From assembly GCA_036898135.1 (NCBI GenBank), contig CM072513.1, positions 38,946,768 through 39,010,767 of the forward strand: 64,000 nt of DNA. Direction: 5' to 3'. Below, in pieces: positions 10,035-21,000 of the stretch; the stretch's first letter is position 1; every line of letters starts with the position of its first letter. The translations under genes and the position numbers were made by a program. The notes under the pieces were generated by a model. It did not search any database and was not told the DNA's origin. It saw only the letters and a program-made list of their open reading frames with translations. This DNA comes from Oncomelania hupensis (Eukaryota; Mollusca; Gastropoda; Littorinimorpha; Pomatiopsidae).

Positions 10035-11938
10035 GTAAGGGCGCGTCCACATGACGAGCTGCGCTTTGAGCTAGCGGTGGCGTAGCGTAGGACGAGCTTT
10101 GAGCTTTGAGCGGTGGGTGGCCACACCAAAAGCGTCAAAAAGCTAGCGGCAAGCTAGCTGCACTGCTAGCTGTACGCTCGGTGACAGCTTGGGTGGCCAC
10201 ATGACAAGCTGTTACAGCTAGCTGCCTGCTAGCGTGATGCTAGCTGTCGTTCAGAAGTTTATTATCTGTGGTTTTGCAAGGCATCGCAGACCCGCAACTA
10301 AAATTTATTTCTGTTGAAGTTGGAGCCTACGGGAAAGAGAGTGATGGCATATTATCCAGGTTTCAGATGAAACTCTGCCTTGAAGGGAATACAGTAAATA
10401 TGTCCCACTACCAAATTCCAACATTCACCTTTCCTATTTTTTTGGTAGGTAACCCAGCCTATCGCCTAAGCCATACCTAATAACACGCATCAACACAGTC
10501 GATATCATCTTCAATTATCGCCATGGCAAGCCGTTGTGTAGAATGCGGGTTTGTAGTGCTTGCTGGAAAATGGTAAGTGCTGGAAACAGCAATCTGCACA
10601 ACGTGACCACTGCTGACAACATTGTGCTAGCACTGTTGCCTTGCACAATGCAGTCATCCATCATGAAAGCGCTGATATAAAAAAAAGACACGGAGATCTG
10701 GGATGATACTCAAGTCCGTGGCGAACAGGACAGACGGATGGGGTTTTACTCAGGTCGTCCTGGACAATACTTAGCGGGTGAGAGAACAGCTGGTTGAGTA
10801 TTTTGTCAGGGTTGGTGCAGTGAACTGGCAGGAAAGCTACAGTTAATATAACTTTGCTGAACTAACTGACGGCAGTGATAATGAAGGATGAGACTCTCGT
10901 GACTTTAGTTTTCCCTTGTTCATATACGTCACAAAGCTTGTGATTTTAAATCTAAAGTTGGTCACTTTTAAGATCAACATGGAATGTACTATTAAAAAAA
11001 ATAAAACAAAGAATGCAGATTTTTAAAAGATGGACCTGCAATCATGCACTCCACCCAAATGTTGGACATTTACTGTTCAGCCTTCCCCTTTTCTCTCTCT
11101 TGTTTTTCCCCCACCCCCCACCCCTACAAAGCTACAAAGAAATAAACCCAAGTTAAAACTTTAACTATATATTTTGTAAACTTTTATTGGCTGGCATCAA
11201 ACACACAATACCTACATCATAAGTGTTCATTGATAATTTACCATCATAGCCCTTTTATTTATTTTTATGTATAAAATCCAGATCTAAATCTAGGTTGAAT
11301 TTGGGACTATAAGCACGGTTCTAAATCTGAGTGAAAACATCAAATGTGAATTCGCTTAATAGATCTAGATCTGTATTTTATTTGCAACAAATTGTGTTAA
11401 AACATAATAAAAGAAAAAAAAGCACTTACTGGGTACTATTATTTTTCAATGGCGACTGCACAAATGATAAAGCTGCAATTTTGTCAATTAGGCCTATACT
11501 ATACGAAAAGAGCAATTGGTCATTTTATTATAAAATTTATAACCATCTTCACTCAATCACTAACTTGAGTGCCTTGCCATTTTAGGCACCTCCTGAAACA
11601 GCTTTGCTCAAACTTCCCTGTTCGAAAATCTTTTTGTTTTTTTCTGCCACAATCTCTTATTTTGTAGTTCTCTGATTCCGTAAGCGAAGGGTGGTAAGAA
11701 GACTGATTCAAGGCCAAGGACACAAAACCAATCAAGGTCAAGGACCCAAAACCACCGCTTGAGCTTCGAGCGTCGATAAATGCCCAGAACATTACCGCTG
11801 CTCGAAGCTAGCAATAGCCGCGCGGCTACCGCTCGTGGTGTGGACGCTTCTACAGTAATTCTAGTTAGACTTTTCGCAGCGCAGCTGAAGCGCAGCTCAA
11901 AGCTTCGCTCGAAGCTTGTCATGTGGACGCGCCCTTAC
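10035..11938. mobile_element. DNA transposon-like element with GTAAGGGCGCG terminal inverted repeats
   Basis: The left end reads GTAAGGGCGCGTCCACATG and the right end is its reverse complement, extended by similar ACAAGC/ACGAGC and AGCTTTGAGCTGCGCT-type subterminal sequence. ACA flanks both ends (10032-10034 and 11939-11941), a possible 3-bp target duplication. The left 200 bp are packed with AGCTAGC, GAGCTTTGAGC and CTAGCTG motifs, and the right 180 bp with GCTCGAAGC and AGCTAGC motifs, which would form long hairpins. The ~1.5-kb interior has no transposase that I recognise. PIF/Harbinger-like is a guess from the 3-bp duplication. Confidence 0.7.
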
Positions 11939-11994
11939 ACAGAGGCAAAAGACTCCTGGAAACTTTTGGGTGATAGCACTTGTTACTGATTCAA

Positions 11995-12150
11995 GGAAGA
12001 CCCAGTCTGCTTCAATGAAGACGACAGGTTGCCGCTACTGCAAAAGACATTACCACGTTCGGTACTTCCCGTGGGATCCAGTCTCTCAGTGGATCATCAA
12101 AGAAAGAGAGAAGAAAGAATTCCTTTGTCCATCCTGCCGTGAATATTTGT
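11995..12150 (+). pseudogene. Possible PHD-like zinc-finger exon fragment
   Basis: A frame ending near 12150 reads CRYCKRHYHVRYFPWD ... EFLCPSCREYL. The Cys-x2-Cys ... His-Tyr-His ... Cys-Pro-x-Cys spacing resembles the second half of a PHD finger, but the Cys expected after HVR is Tyr. It is followed by a donor-like TTTGTAAGTT and preceded by a possible acceptor (TTCAAG). It could be a remnant of a host exon next to the TIR element, or cargo of an older transposon. Support is weak. Confidence 0.25.
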
Positions 12151-12779
12151 AAGTTCTGTTCAAAGATGTATTAGCGCTCTCTCTCACTCTCTCTGATTAT
12201 TTTAGCTTTGATCAAAGGTCTATCTGGAATAAGTCTCAGCCTGCAGTATGGGCTGAGTGCACCTCATGCCTAAATGAAAATCGGCTGTATCTAAAGCCAA
12301 TTCTCTCTAGTCTCTAGACATGAAAGTGGCTTAGCAAGCACGTTGGGCATGAGAAAGTGTCTTAACAGGCACATTTGGTGTGAGAAATGACTTGGCTGCA
12401 TCATCAAGTGTAGAGACAATTGGTTTTAGGCACTTGGCCGATTTTAATTTAGCCACAAGGTGAACTCAACACATACTATGGGGCGAGTCTGATAAACACT
12501 TGTGCTGCCTTGGAGGTTTTATTTATTTATATATTTATTACATTTGAAAGGACAGTTCATTAGGGAAAAAAGGGAAAAAGAAAAACATTATGGTTTCTTA
12601 AAGATTTGGCATTTTGTAAAAGAAAAATAAAAGCAGACCAAAGATGGTTATCGGTACTGAAGAGGTTTACAGACTCCACCCCAGGTAGGTCTTGTACAAG
12701 AAAAATCACAAAAACCAGCACCCACAAGAACTGAAAGTGGTTCGATCACGTGAGTACCAATCCTTCTATGACGGACTGT

Positions 12780-12965
12780 TGTCTGAGTGGTTCTGCTCTT
12801 GAATGACAAGCCAGTGTTCCTGAATGACAAGTCTCTGTTCTTAAATGACAAGCCTCTGTTCTTGAATGACAAGCCTCTGTGAAGTCTGTGAATAACAAAC
12901 CGCTCTGTTCTTAAATGACAAGCCTCTGTTCTTGAATGACAAGGCTTGTCCTTGAATGACATTGA
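12780..12965. repeat. Degenerate ~21-bp tandem repeat
   Basis: The unit TTCTTGAATGACAAGCCTCTG is repeated about eight times with variants (TTCTTAAATGACAAGCC, TCCTGAATGACAAGTC). Confidence 0.8.
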
Positions 12966-13455
12966 AAGGTGACATTATCTTATTTTATTTTGTTATCCAG
13001 TTACGTTGCATTTAGATTAAAATAATGCTGTGTAGCTCTGTTTTTGAAAGACATTGAAAGTTAACATTGTCTTAATTTTGTTATTCAGTTACATTGGGTT
13101 GAGGTTAAATATACTCTTGAAAGACATTGAAAGTTAACGTGATTATCTTAATTTATTTTCTTACCCAGTTAAATTGGTTTGAGATTAAAAGGATGCTGTT
13201 TTGTTCTGTTCTTGAGAGACATTGAAAGTTAACATTATCTTAGTTTATTTTCTTATCCAGTTAAATTGGGTTAAAATTCAAAGAAAGCTGTTTTTCAGAT
13301 TTTTATTTATTTTTGGTTTGAGATTAAAAGGATGCTGTTTTGTTCTGTTCTTGAGAGACATTGAAAGTTAACATTATCTTAGTTTATTTTCTTATCCAGT
13401 TAAATTGGGTTAAAATTCAAAGAAAGCTGTTTTTCAGATTTTTATTTATTTTTAT
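12966..13455. repeat. ~120-140 bp tandem repeats
   Basis: Four related units contain GACATTGAAAGTTAACATT, TTATCCAGTTA and TTGGGTT. The last two (about 13183-13313 and 13323-13453) are nearly identical over ~130 bp, a recent tandem duplication. Confidence 0.8.
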
Positions 13456-13639
13456 TTTTATTTTAAAACAAAAAGTGTCACCGTTTTTGTGTTGAATTCA
13501 TGGAAATAAATAAAACGTTTTTGCTGCAATATTATCCACATTTTCTTGTGCTTGCTTTCTTGTGTTTGTTAAAAAACCTCGTATATACAAGTTTTGATCA
13601 ATGCGCAGCAAGGAAACCTCGTATCTCTTCATTGACTTA

Positions 13640-14045
13640 CGTTTTTTTAGGGGCGAGGAAAATCCTTGGGTCACCACAGACGATCTTTTAGCGACTGTAC
13701 TCCATCTTTCTCTGTCCTCGGCAGTCCTCATGGGTTTACTCAGTGTCAAGCCAGTCCATTCTCGAATGTTGTCGTCCCATCTCTTTTTCTGTCAACCTCT
13801 TTTACTGCCTCCTTGCACTGGGCCTTGTAGGATGGTCTTTGCAAGACCTGATGCTCTGATGATGTGGCCATACCATCGGAGTTTCCATTTCTTCACCACT
13901 GTGAGCAAGTCATCATATTGTCCAAGAGTTTGTGTGGTGGTCTGTCGGACTACGTTGTTGATGATGTGTTGGGTATAGGAGATACCCAAAAGTCTTCTGT
14001 AGCATCTCATCTCCATGCTTTGTATTCTTCATTGTAGGTCTGCTT
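13640..14045 (-). pseudogene. RTE-like LINE family R, 3' fragment
   Basis: The minus strand reads MEMRCYRRLLGISYTQHI ... LRWYGHIIRASGLAKTILQG ... MRTAEDRERWSTVAKRSSVV, the conserved C-terminal segment of the family R ORF (compare 30225-32753). Upstream parts are absent, and a stop and frame changes interrupt it. It sits 3' of the ERG28 stop codon. Confidence 0.85.
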
Positions 14046-14351
14046 CATGATCCACAAAATTTCAAATGTAAAAGTACCAAAGTTACAAAAATAAGAAATT
14101 ACACACGATTCTCTTGACAAATAACAGTTAAATCTAAAAAAACAAAATCAATCTCTCCTGAGACTGCTGATGTCTTCTTCAAAATGGCAAACATCTTCAA
14201 TATAGTTTCAAAGTTCTAAATTCATGCACTCGCAAATACATTCCATTTCTTTTTCACCCTGATGCATCATTCTAATACTGTCCTTTAGGAGTAAATTAAA
14301 AGTTTAGGATTATTGTTTTTATTATTATTAAAAATACCAATGTTATAATCG

Positions 14352-17300
14352 TTACGTAATCTTTTTTGACCTTCTAGCCCTTTTCAGTAATTCTTTGGTT
14401 TCATCTTCCTCACCGCTTGGCTTGTCTGTGGAAAGGATGTAGCCCACTGTCATCAATATAATTGATAGACCTGTATAACAATACAAAATAAAATAAAGTT
14501 CCAACAATTTCTAATTGTCATCATGGTTTCCGGAATAAGGTTTACTATGATGACCAACTCTTACCTCAACACCCATTGAAAAAAATGTTAAACGTTCCCA
14601 ATACCAATGTTTATAAACAATCACCACTTGTTACACTCATTCGATGTTGGTGTTTTTCTATCAGTAGTTGATTCAGCCCCGATGCTTGAAATCCTGATAG
14701 GTGTAACTCAGATTCGTTTATCCACGCAGCCCGTTCAATCATCAACAAGTCAGGAGTCGTCGTATGAAGTTTTCCACTTTTATTCAGCACACATCAACAA
14801 CTGCATACAGTCGCTCAATCGCTTTTCCACTCTCAACTTTTTACTTTCCAACTCACTATCAACAACTACTTTTTTTGAAACAGTGCGGCACTTATATAGT
14901 CACTTCATACTCCCGAACAATTTAGAACACGGCAGAATGACACACTACAACCAATCAAATAAAACTTCGTCATCACTGACTTACGTCATACATCTTTCTA
15001 AACATTCCAGGAACGTTCTCAAACTTCGACATTTATCGGGAAATTTCTATCGACAGTAAACACGCAAATCTAGAGAATTCTCCAATAATATCGACTAACG
15101 AAAATGATCAACGTTATACAAAGCTTCTTCTGACAACAACGCAAACTCAAATCAAAGGTAAATACACTCTATTATTGCATGCTTTGCAAAATAAAACGAA
15201 CAGATCTATCGCGCGCGCTTCACACATAATATCGTGCGCATTTCACATGCACCATCATGCGCGTTTCAACGTAACACCACTATTATTAAATCTAGGGTCT
15301 CCTTGTTGAAGGGAGGCAATATAATGGAGACAAAAGCTTGTGTAGAACACAGGTGATAAATGTGTTTGGCCTAAAGAGATGAGATTGGAGTTTGTTGACA
15401 CGCAATATAAACTCATCACAAAACATTAAGCAGTACTTGCATTATTGTAACTAACTAAACAATAATGATAAAATAAATATGCACATGTGTTACAAAAGAC
15501 TCTTATTTTAAATTTAACATTAATTATTATTCCTATCCTATCCTATCCTGTCCCGTAACCCGGAGGTCGTTGGGGCACCACAGATGATCGTTTAACCAGC
15601 ATACTCCATCTTTCCTCAGCAGCCCTGATGGCTTTGCTCAGTGTCAAACCAGTCCATTCTCGAATGTTGTCCTCCCACCTCTTTTTCGGTCTCCCTCTTC
15701 TTCTAGCTCCTTGCACTGTGCCTTGCAGAATGGTCTTTGCAAGGCCTGATGATCTGGTGACATGGCCATACCATCGGAGTTTCCGTTTCTTCACCACTGT
15801 GATCAGGTCATCGTGTTGTCCAATGGCTTGTGTGATGGTCTGTCGGACTTTGTCGTTGGTGATGTGCTGGATTGCTGCCCTGACAAGGCTGAAGCCCATT
15901 TGGAAAGAGAGGACCATCAGTCTACATTCCAAAGTAAGACTGCTGCGCTCCCTTGTCATCTCCATCTTCCTATATGCTTGCGAAAGCATGGACCCTCACA
16001 GCAGATCTCCAACGAAGAATACAAAGCATGGAGATGAGGTGCTACAGAAGACTTCTGGGCATTTCCTATACCCAACACATTACCAACGACGAATTATTAT
16101 TCATTTTATGTAAATGTGTTGTGCCCAAGCCTAAGGCAATTTCCCACTTTTATGTATGTGATTTAGACAATGAATATGCATTGCAATATTTTAAGGTAAT
16201 CCCCCCCCCAAAAAAAATATATAAAAACAACAAACAAACAAAAACATTCTAGCATGCACTGTTTTATACAAAATATATTTTTTAGTTCAACTCTTCTTTT
16301 GAATACAGTTTGTAAAAAAAAAATCATACAAGTAAGCAGGACTATCTAAAAAAACAAAAACAACTTGTTTCTGTCTCTTTTTTTTCTTCATTCTTTTTTT
16401 CTTTTTTTTATTCTCCTCCTTTCCTATATTAATTTGTACTTCACTTATGTTGTTTCCTTTCATTGAAGTAAATAAAATAAAAATTCAAAGTTTTATGATG
16501 TCAAAGACTTACTTGAAACGATGAGCGGAGCACAGATGCCAATAGTGAGGTCAGCAGTTTTGAAAGGGTGAAGCTCACTAATGAAATGACCAAGGGCCAA
16601 GAAGAATGAGATGAATGTCAGATGATATACTCTGCAAAGCAAGTAAAACTGTACCAATATTTATGAATAAAATTATATAAAATTATTATTTATAACAGGT
16701 GTATAAGTCCCGCTCTTCATTTGAATTTGAAGTGGAAACAAGTACAAAACATACAACAATAAATAATAAATTAATGAACTTTAAATACTAAACCATACCC
16801 AATACTATAGGAGAAGATATTCATTTCAGCCTATTCAGGTCTTACAAACTAAAGAAATGTAATTACAAAGTCAATTAACTATATAATAAAACATACGTTT
16901 TATTGTAAATGTTGATGGCACAAGAAAATCTAAGCATTGCAGACAGAAATGTCCAAATTCCAAAGAGACGTGCAGCCAAGCTTGTAACTGAAACGAACAA
17001 ATGATTATTCGTGCATGTTTCATTTGAGGAATATAATAATTTATTTATCATTCTTATATAGCGCTTTTTCAGCTCAATAGCTGCTCAAGGCGCTGGTCGA
17101 TATAGGATCTAACTCAAGCCGCCCGAAGAGCCCACGTGCTGCCTTGGGCGCACAGTCTGACGTTCAGACGACTGAGCACAATCCTAGGCGACCGGGGAAG
17201 GGGGAGAATAGAAAACTATACATAGAAACAACCATCAGACTAATAGCAATAGTAAGATGGCCAATGCTTACGGCCAAAGTTTATGTCCGGGACACCGGGA

Positions 17301-17829
17301 GTCGAACCCGCAACCTTTGTAACACGAGCTCGCCGCTCTATCAACTGAGCTATCCCGAACAATTCTGCTATAATTAGTAGTCTATAAAGTCAATTCTCTC
17401 ACAGCTTCTTAGCTGTCATGACTAAATTGACTTTGGGTTTCTGCGTTTTCTATGGTATGTTGCAAAGGTTGTGTACGTGGCTTTAATTATCCATAAATCA
17501 TTATGAAAAGTGGGAGCAATAATTTTTTCTTTAAAACAAAGTACCGAGTACAATCACTACTACTACTGCCATTAATAGGCATTATTGATTAGTACCAGAA
17601 TTTCTGGCAGAAGAACTTTTCTTACCATTCTTCTATCATCTATGGTACCAGAATTTCTGGCAGAAGAACTTTTCTTACCATTCTTCTCTGGTTGGCGTGT
17701 ATAAAGTCTGCTGGCAAGAAACGAATGATCGACAAAACATTGAATTGTATTGCCAAAAGCCATAAGAGCAACAAAACCAATCCAAACACTTAAAAATGTT
17801 AAATATTTGGAATTAAGTGGTAATGGCAT
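14352..17829 (-). CDS. ERG28: Ergosterol biosynthesis protein 28 homolog (ERG28)
   Basis: There are four minus-strand exons with consistent phases: 17829-17679, 16987-16897, 16631-16513 and 14470-14352 (stop TAA). They encode about 159 residues, against 140 in human. Hallmarks are MAFGNTIQCFVDHSFL (human-like AMGNTLQSFRDH) at residues ~24-39, ARLFGIWTFLSAMLRF, CAINIYNKT, and ALGHFISEL in exon 3. The protein is an ER membrane scaffold that tethers the sterol C-4 demethylation enzymes. Four hydrophobic segments are visible, and the C-terminus ends KKIT, a dilysine (KKxx) ER-retrieval signal. Intron 1 holds a SINE. Intron 3 holds a solo LTR and an inverted LINE copy. The donor of exon 1 is duplicated 53 bp downstream. 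The start is the first ATG, with an in-phase exon and a divergent promoter upstream. Confidence 0.93.
14629..15276 (-). mobile_element. Solo LTR, family B, copy 2, in ERG28 intron 3
   Basis: This is the reverse complement of the LTR at 4501-5115. On the minus strand it begins TGTTACGTTGAAACGCG and ends GAGTGTAACA. The 5-bp direct repeat CCACT flanks it (14624-14628 and 15277-15281). A TATA-like box (14890-14898) and polyadenylation signal (TTTATT on plus, 14778-14783) are on the minus strand, so the LTR promoter points the same way as ERG28. At 648 bp it is slightly longer than copy 1. Confidence 0.9.
15541..16098 (-). mobile_element. RTE-like LINE family R copy with 5' inversion, in ERG28 intron 3
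   Basis: From ~15871 down to 15541 the minus strand encodes HITNDKVRQTITQAIGQHDD ... KKRWEDNIREWTGL and ends in GGATAGGATAGG-type tail repeats. From ~15872 to 16098 the plus strand encodes the part that should lie upstream (LKPIWKERTISLHSKV ... LLGISYTQHITND). The two halves meet head to head and overlap in the QHITND codons. This is the layout produced by twin priming during target-primed reverse transcription. Confidence 0.85.
17035..17365 (-). mobile_element. tRNA-derived SINE in ERG28 intron 1
   Basis: The minus strand from ~17365 has a tRNA-like head: an A-box-like TAGCTCAGTTGATAGAGCG and a B-box GGTTCGACTCC, with acceptor-like arms TTCGGGA/TCCCGGA. The body (GACTGAGCACAATCCTAGG on plus) is shared with 38340-38485. 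The 3' end reads AAAAAGCGCTATATAAG on the minus strand, then AT-rich sequence, matching the tail of the CR1/L2-like LINE at 8.4 kb. The anticodon arm is degenerate, so it is not a functional tRNA gene. Confidence 0.82.
17593..17690. repeat. 53-bp tandem duplication spanning the ERG28 exon 1 donor
   Basis: The block TACCAGAATTTCTGGCAGAAG ... TTACCATTCTTCT occurs twice with a 53-bp period (starts at 17593 and 17646). Each copy contains the same minus-strand donor AATG/GTAAGA. Confidence 0.85.
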
Positions 17830-18121
17830 TGTCTAGAATGTGCAGAGGATCAGCTGATAATCGTCTGATGGTCTCTGTCGTCTGCTCTACCGGAAACTAT
17901 TTTCAGTTTTGGCAGTCGCAAACTAACATTGAACCGGCAAGAAAGAAGAATATATTAACAAAACATAGACCATTTACATAAAAATAAATAAGAACAAAAG
18001 AACGAAAGAAATTTCGAGACTTTCAATATAATGAATCCCTTTTTACTTTTGTTGATATTCTTGTTTCAGAAGTTGCAAAATTAAGGTCATTCCAGCTCGC
18101 GTCAACAACCATGTAAACAAC
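17830..18121. promoter_or_regulatory. Probable bidirectional promoter between ERG28 and a divergent gene
   Basis: Only ~290 bp separate the ERG28 start codon (minus) from a plausible ATG of a plus-strand gene at 18122. No TATA box or operator can be singled out. The call rests on spacing and orientation. Confidence 0.4.
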
Positions 18122-18544
18122 ATGAATAAATTCATTTTCCTGCTTAACCTAAATTTAATCCTCTGTCTACTTTGTTCGCAAAGACATTGTGGTTTTTTAG
18201 AGCAGATTCTATTGAATTTGAAATCGAGGAGGTAGCAGTTATTGCAGGTAAAAAGACATCTGCAACTTTTATTTAAATGTTCCCCGTCTTACTACTAGTA
18301 GTACTTGGAGTTGGGCTAAACTTTCAAATCAAACCACATGTGAATGTGTGAATCCATCAATCATATTATGATATTTGCTAATAGTTACGATAGCTTATCC
18401 TTATGTTGTGGCTTTTTTATTTTAAAATTACGATTGTTTAACAGGTGCTTGACAGGCAGTGATGCTAATGAAGTAGGGCCAACTCCTGCTTATCTCGAGC
18501 AGGGAAAAGAGGAGATTAGTTCCTTGTTTCACGTGGATCAGCAA
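18122..18544 (+). CDS. Candidate 5' exons of an unidentified secreted or membrane protein
   Basis: An ATG at 18122 opens a short frame that starts MNKFIFLLNLNLILCLLCSQ, a good signal-peptide pattern (basic n-region, Leu-rich core, small/polar end). A donor-like AGGAG/GTAGCA near 18228 can be joined in phase to an exon after an acceptor (TTTAACAG, ~18444). That exon encodes CLTGSDANEVGPTPAYLEQG and EEISSLFHVDQQ and ends at a strong donor CAGCAA/GTAAGT at 18544/18545. An alternative donor (TTGCAG/GTAAAA, ~18247) would put a different frame in use. I do not recognise the family and cannot find the following exons. Confidence 0.35.
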
Positions 18545-18679
18545 GTAAGTGTAGCCTTGATCTTGATTAATACTTCGCTGAAGCCATAATTGGCTATTAT
18601 GCAAAGATATTACGACGTGGGAGAGCGCAATGCACTAGGACTTGGTTCCAAACTAAGGTAGTTCAAAATAAAGCACCGA

Positions 18680-18835
18680 GCACAATTTTGCTATGTCAGT
18701 ACAATCCTACCAGCAGAATACCCAAATGAGTTATAAAAAGCTGGGTAAAATTGGTGCTACACAGTTTTGCTATGTGAGTACAGTCCTACCATCAGAATAC
18801 CCAAATGAGTTATAAAAAGTAAACTTGGTGCTACT
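18680..18835. repeat. 78-bp tandem duplication
   Basis: TTTTGCTATGT(C/G)AGTACA(A/G)TCC ... CCCAAATGAGTTATAAAAAG occurs twice with a 78-bp period. The rest of 18600-19070 shows nothing else. Confidence 0.75.
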
Positions 18836-19077
18836 GCTATTTAGATCATGAACGCTGCAGGCTTTGTTGGTGACTGGTTGTGCGCTAATAGTAATGCTGC
18901 ACACGCGGGTCCTGTTGCAATTTCTTCAACTGTGAGTTGATTCCATTTGACAATTGTTCCCACAAAGAATGAGTTCATGTACTGCTCAACACTTACTGCT
19001 TGGAGCTCTGAAGCCCTTGGAGTTGTTGACAGCCTATCTCTCCAGGATGTTGTCTGTGTAGCAGTACGTGTATCTGG

Positions 19078-20998
19078 TCAAGTGGATTCGACGTTGCCTG
19101 TGGTAGCTGTAGTGAGAAAGTCGCCGGGCAGGAGTGCTGGGATCCTATAAGAAATTTTGAAGAGAAGTCTGAGGCATTGCTGTCTGCGGCGGTCTTCCAA
19201 GGGTAGAAGGTTCAGGTGCACAAGCATCTCGGAGACACGTGCAGCCTTCGTTCCTAGCTTTGTAGTGTTTCGTAATGAACTGGCTGCCTGGCACTGCACC
19301 CTATCCAGTCTATCAATGTCTTGCTTGTGGTAAGGATCCAATACTGTAGCAGCATATTCCCGCTTTGATCGCGCCAGGGCAAGAAAAGCCAAGCGCCTGC
19401 AGTTTGGTGGACAGTTTAGCAGATTTCGGCGCAGGAACCCCACAATAGAGCTAGCCTTCTTGCTTAAGTTGATGGTGTGGGTGATCCATTTCAGGTTATT
19501 TGAAAGCAGTACGCAAAGGTATGTGCTTTGCTGTACATGTTGGAGGGAGCCATCAAGTTTGTAGAGGAAGTGGAACTTGCGTTTGATGGACAGGACTGTG
19601 TACTTAGAAGCATTGAAACGCATGCCCCAAGTCTTGACCCGCTCATCAAGGTAATGAAGGTTATGCTGTAGTATGAGGTGATCCTGGTGGTTGTTGATCT
19701 CATGGTAGAGTAAGCAGTCATCTGTGAATAGGTAAACTGTTGATCTGACAGATTCTGGCATGTTGTCTAGATGACACAAGAAGAGCAGAGGCCCCAGAAC
19801 TGTACCTTGAGGGACTCCAGATTAGACACTCGTACTCACTTCTGTAGACTCTTCACCCCCCATGACTACTAGCATCTTGCGGTGGGACAGGAAGTTGGTG
19901 AGCCAGCGTAGTGCATTAGTCTGCTGTGGGGGACTGTGTCATAGACCTTACTGAGGTCAAGTATGGCAACATCAACCTGTTTCTTTGTGTGGAAGGACTT
20001 AAAGATGTTGTTCGTAGTGGTGAGAGGCTGAGTCACACTGGAAAAACCAGAGGGAAACCCGTAATTTTTATCTGTGAGAATCTGGTGTTTTTCAAGATGG
20101 AAGCGAAGGTGGCATGAAATGATATATTCTAACACTTTGCAGGCCACTGAGGTAAATGATACCGGTCTGTAGTTCTCAGCCTTGTTTTTGTCTACTTTCT
20201 TGAACACTGCTTCTATGTTTGCAGAACGCCAATCAGCAGGAAGCGCACCTGACTGGATGGAACGATTTAAGATGACTGTTAGTATTGGGGCTATGACGCT
20301 GCGCATTCCTTAAGGACTCGTGTGGGGATATTGTCTTGCCCAGTTGCTTTAGAAGCGTTCAGGTTTCTCAGTAGTTTACATGTACTCCATTTACTTCAAC
20401 AGAGAGGGGTTCTATGTCTGGAAAACCTGAGCCTCGCATTTCTGGTAGTTGTGCCTCATTCTCTTTGGTGAAAACCGATCTGAATTGGTTTAAGAGGATG
20501 CTTGCTTTGTTTAAACTGTCACTGTGGAGAAAGAGGCCTTCTTCTAAGGGAGCCATTTCGACGTTAGTGTTTCGACGTGCCTTGACATAGCTCCAAAATG
20601 GTTTGGGATTGTTTTCTTGCAGGCCTATCTCTATAGTGGAATTTATGTTTTCACTCAGCCTTTCTCATCTCTAGTCTGCGTTCCATTTGACAGAACCAGT
20701 AATTGGTCCAATAGCCTGATTTCTTGGCTTGTTTGTGTTGACGCTTTTTCTTGCCGAGGAGCTTTCTAATGTGCCTGTTCACCCATGGCAGACCTTTGTT
20801 TTTCTTCTGGAGATTGGATGGGATGTATTTTTTTATAATTGAAGTGAGTGACATTTTGAAAACTCGCCATAATGTCTTTACATCAGCACCACTCATCTCT
20901 AGGTCAGCAGTTCTACTGGCCACCTCATCAATTTCTGTGTTCATGCTATCCCACTCTGCCTTTCTATATTATGGGACTGTCTCGGCTTCTCCTTAACT
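19078..20998 (-). pseudogene. Non-LTR retrotransposon (CR1/Jockey-like), 5' and 3' incomplete
   Basis: The minus strand from ~20990 encodes the endonuclease-RT linker (PWVNRHIRKLLGKKKRQHKQ), PADWRSANIEAVFKKVDKN, ENYRPVSFTSVACKVLE, ILTDKNYGFPSGFSSVTQ, VAILDLSKVYDTVPHSRL (motif A), FTDDCLLYHEI (motif C, first Ala replaced by Thr), then RLDRVQCQAASSL and SLLFKI-like C-terminal parts. The pieces lie in at least four frames with stops, so it is dead. The endonuclease is missing. It abuts a plus-strand LINE at 21000, head to head. Confidence 0.85.
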
Positions 20999-21000
20999 CT

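Noticed and set aside
12966..13455. CRISPR-like array
   Set aside because: The repeats are contiguous tandem duplications without unique spacers, in a eukaryotic genome.
17290..17362. Functional tRNA gene
   Set aside because: A and B boxes are present, but the anticodon and T arms do not fold properly and a SINE body with tail follows.
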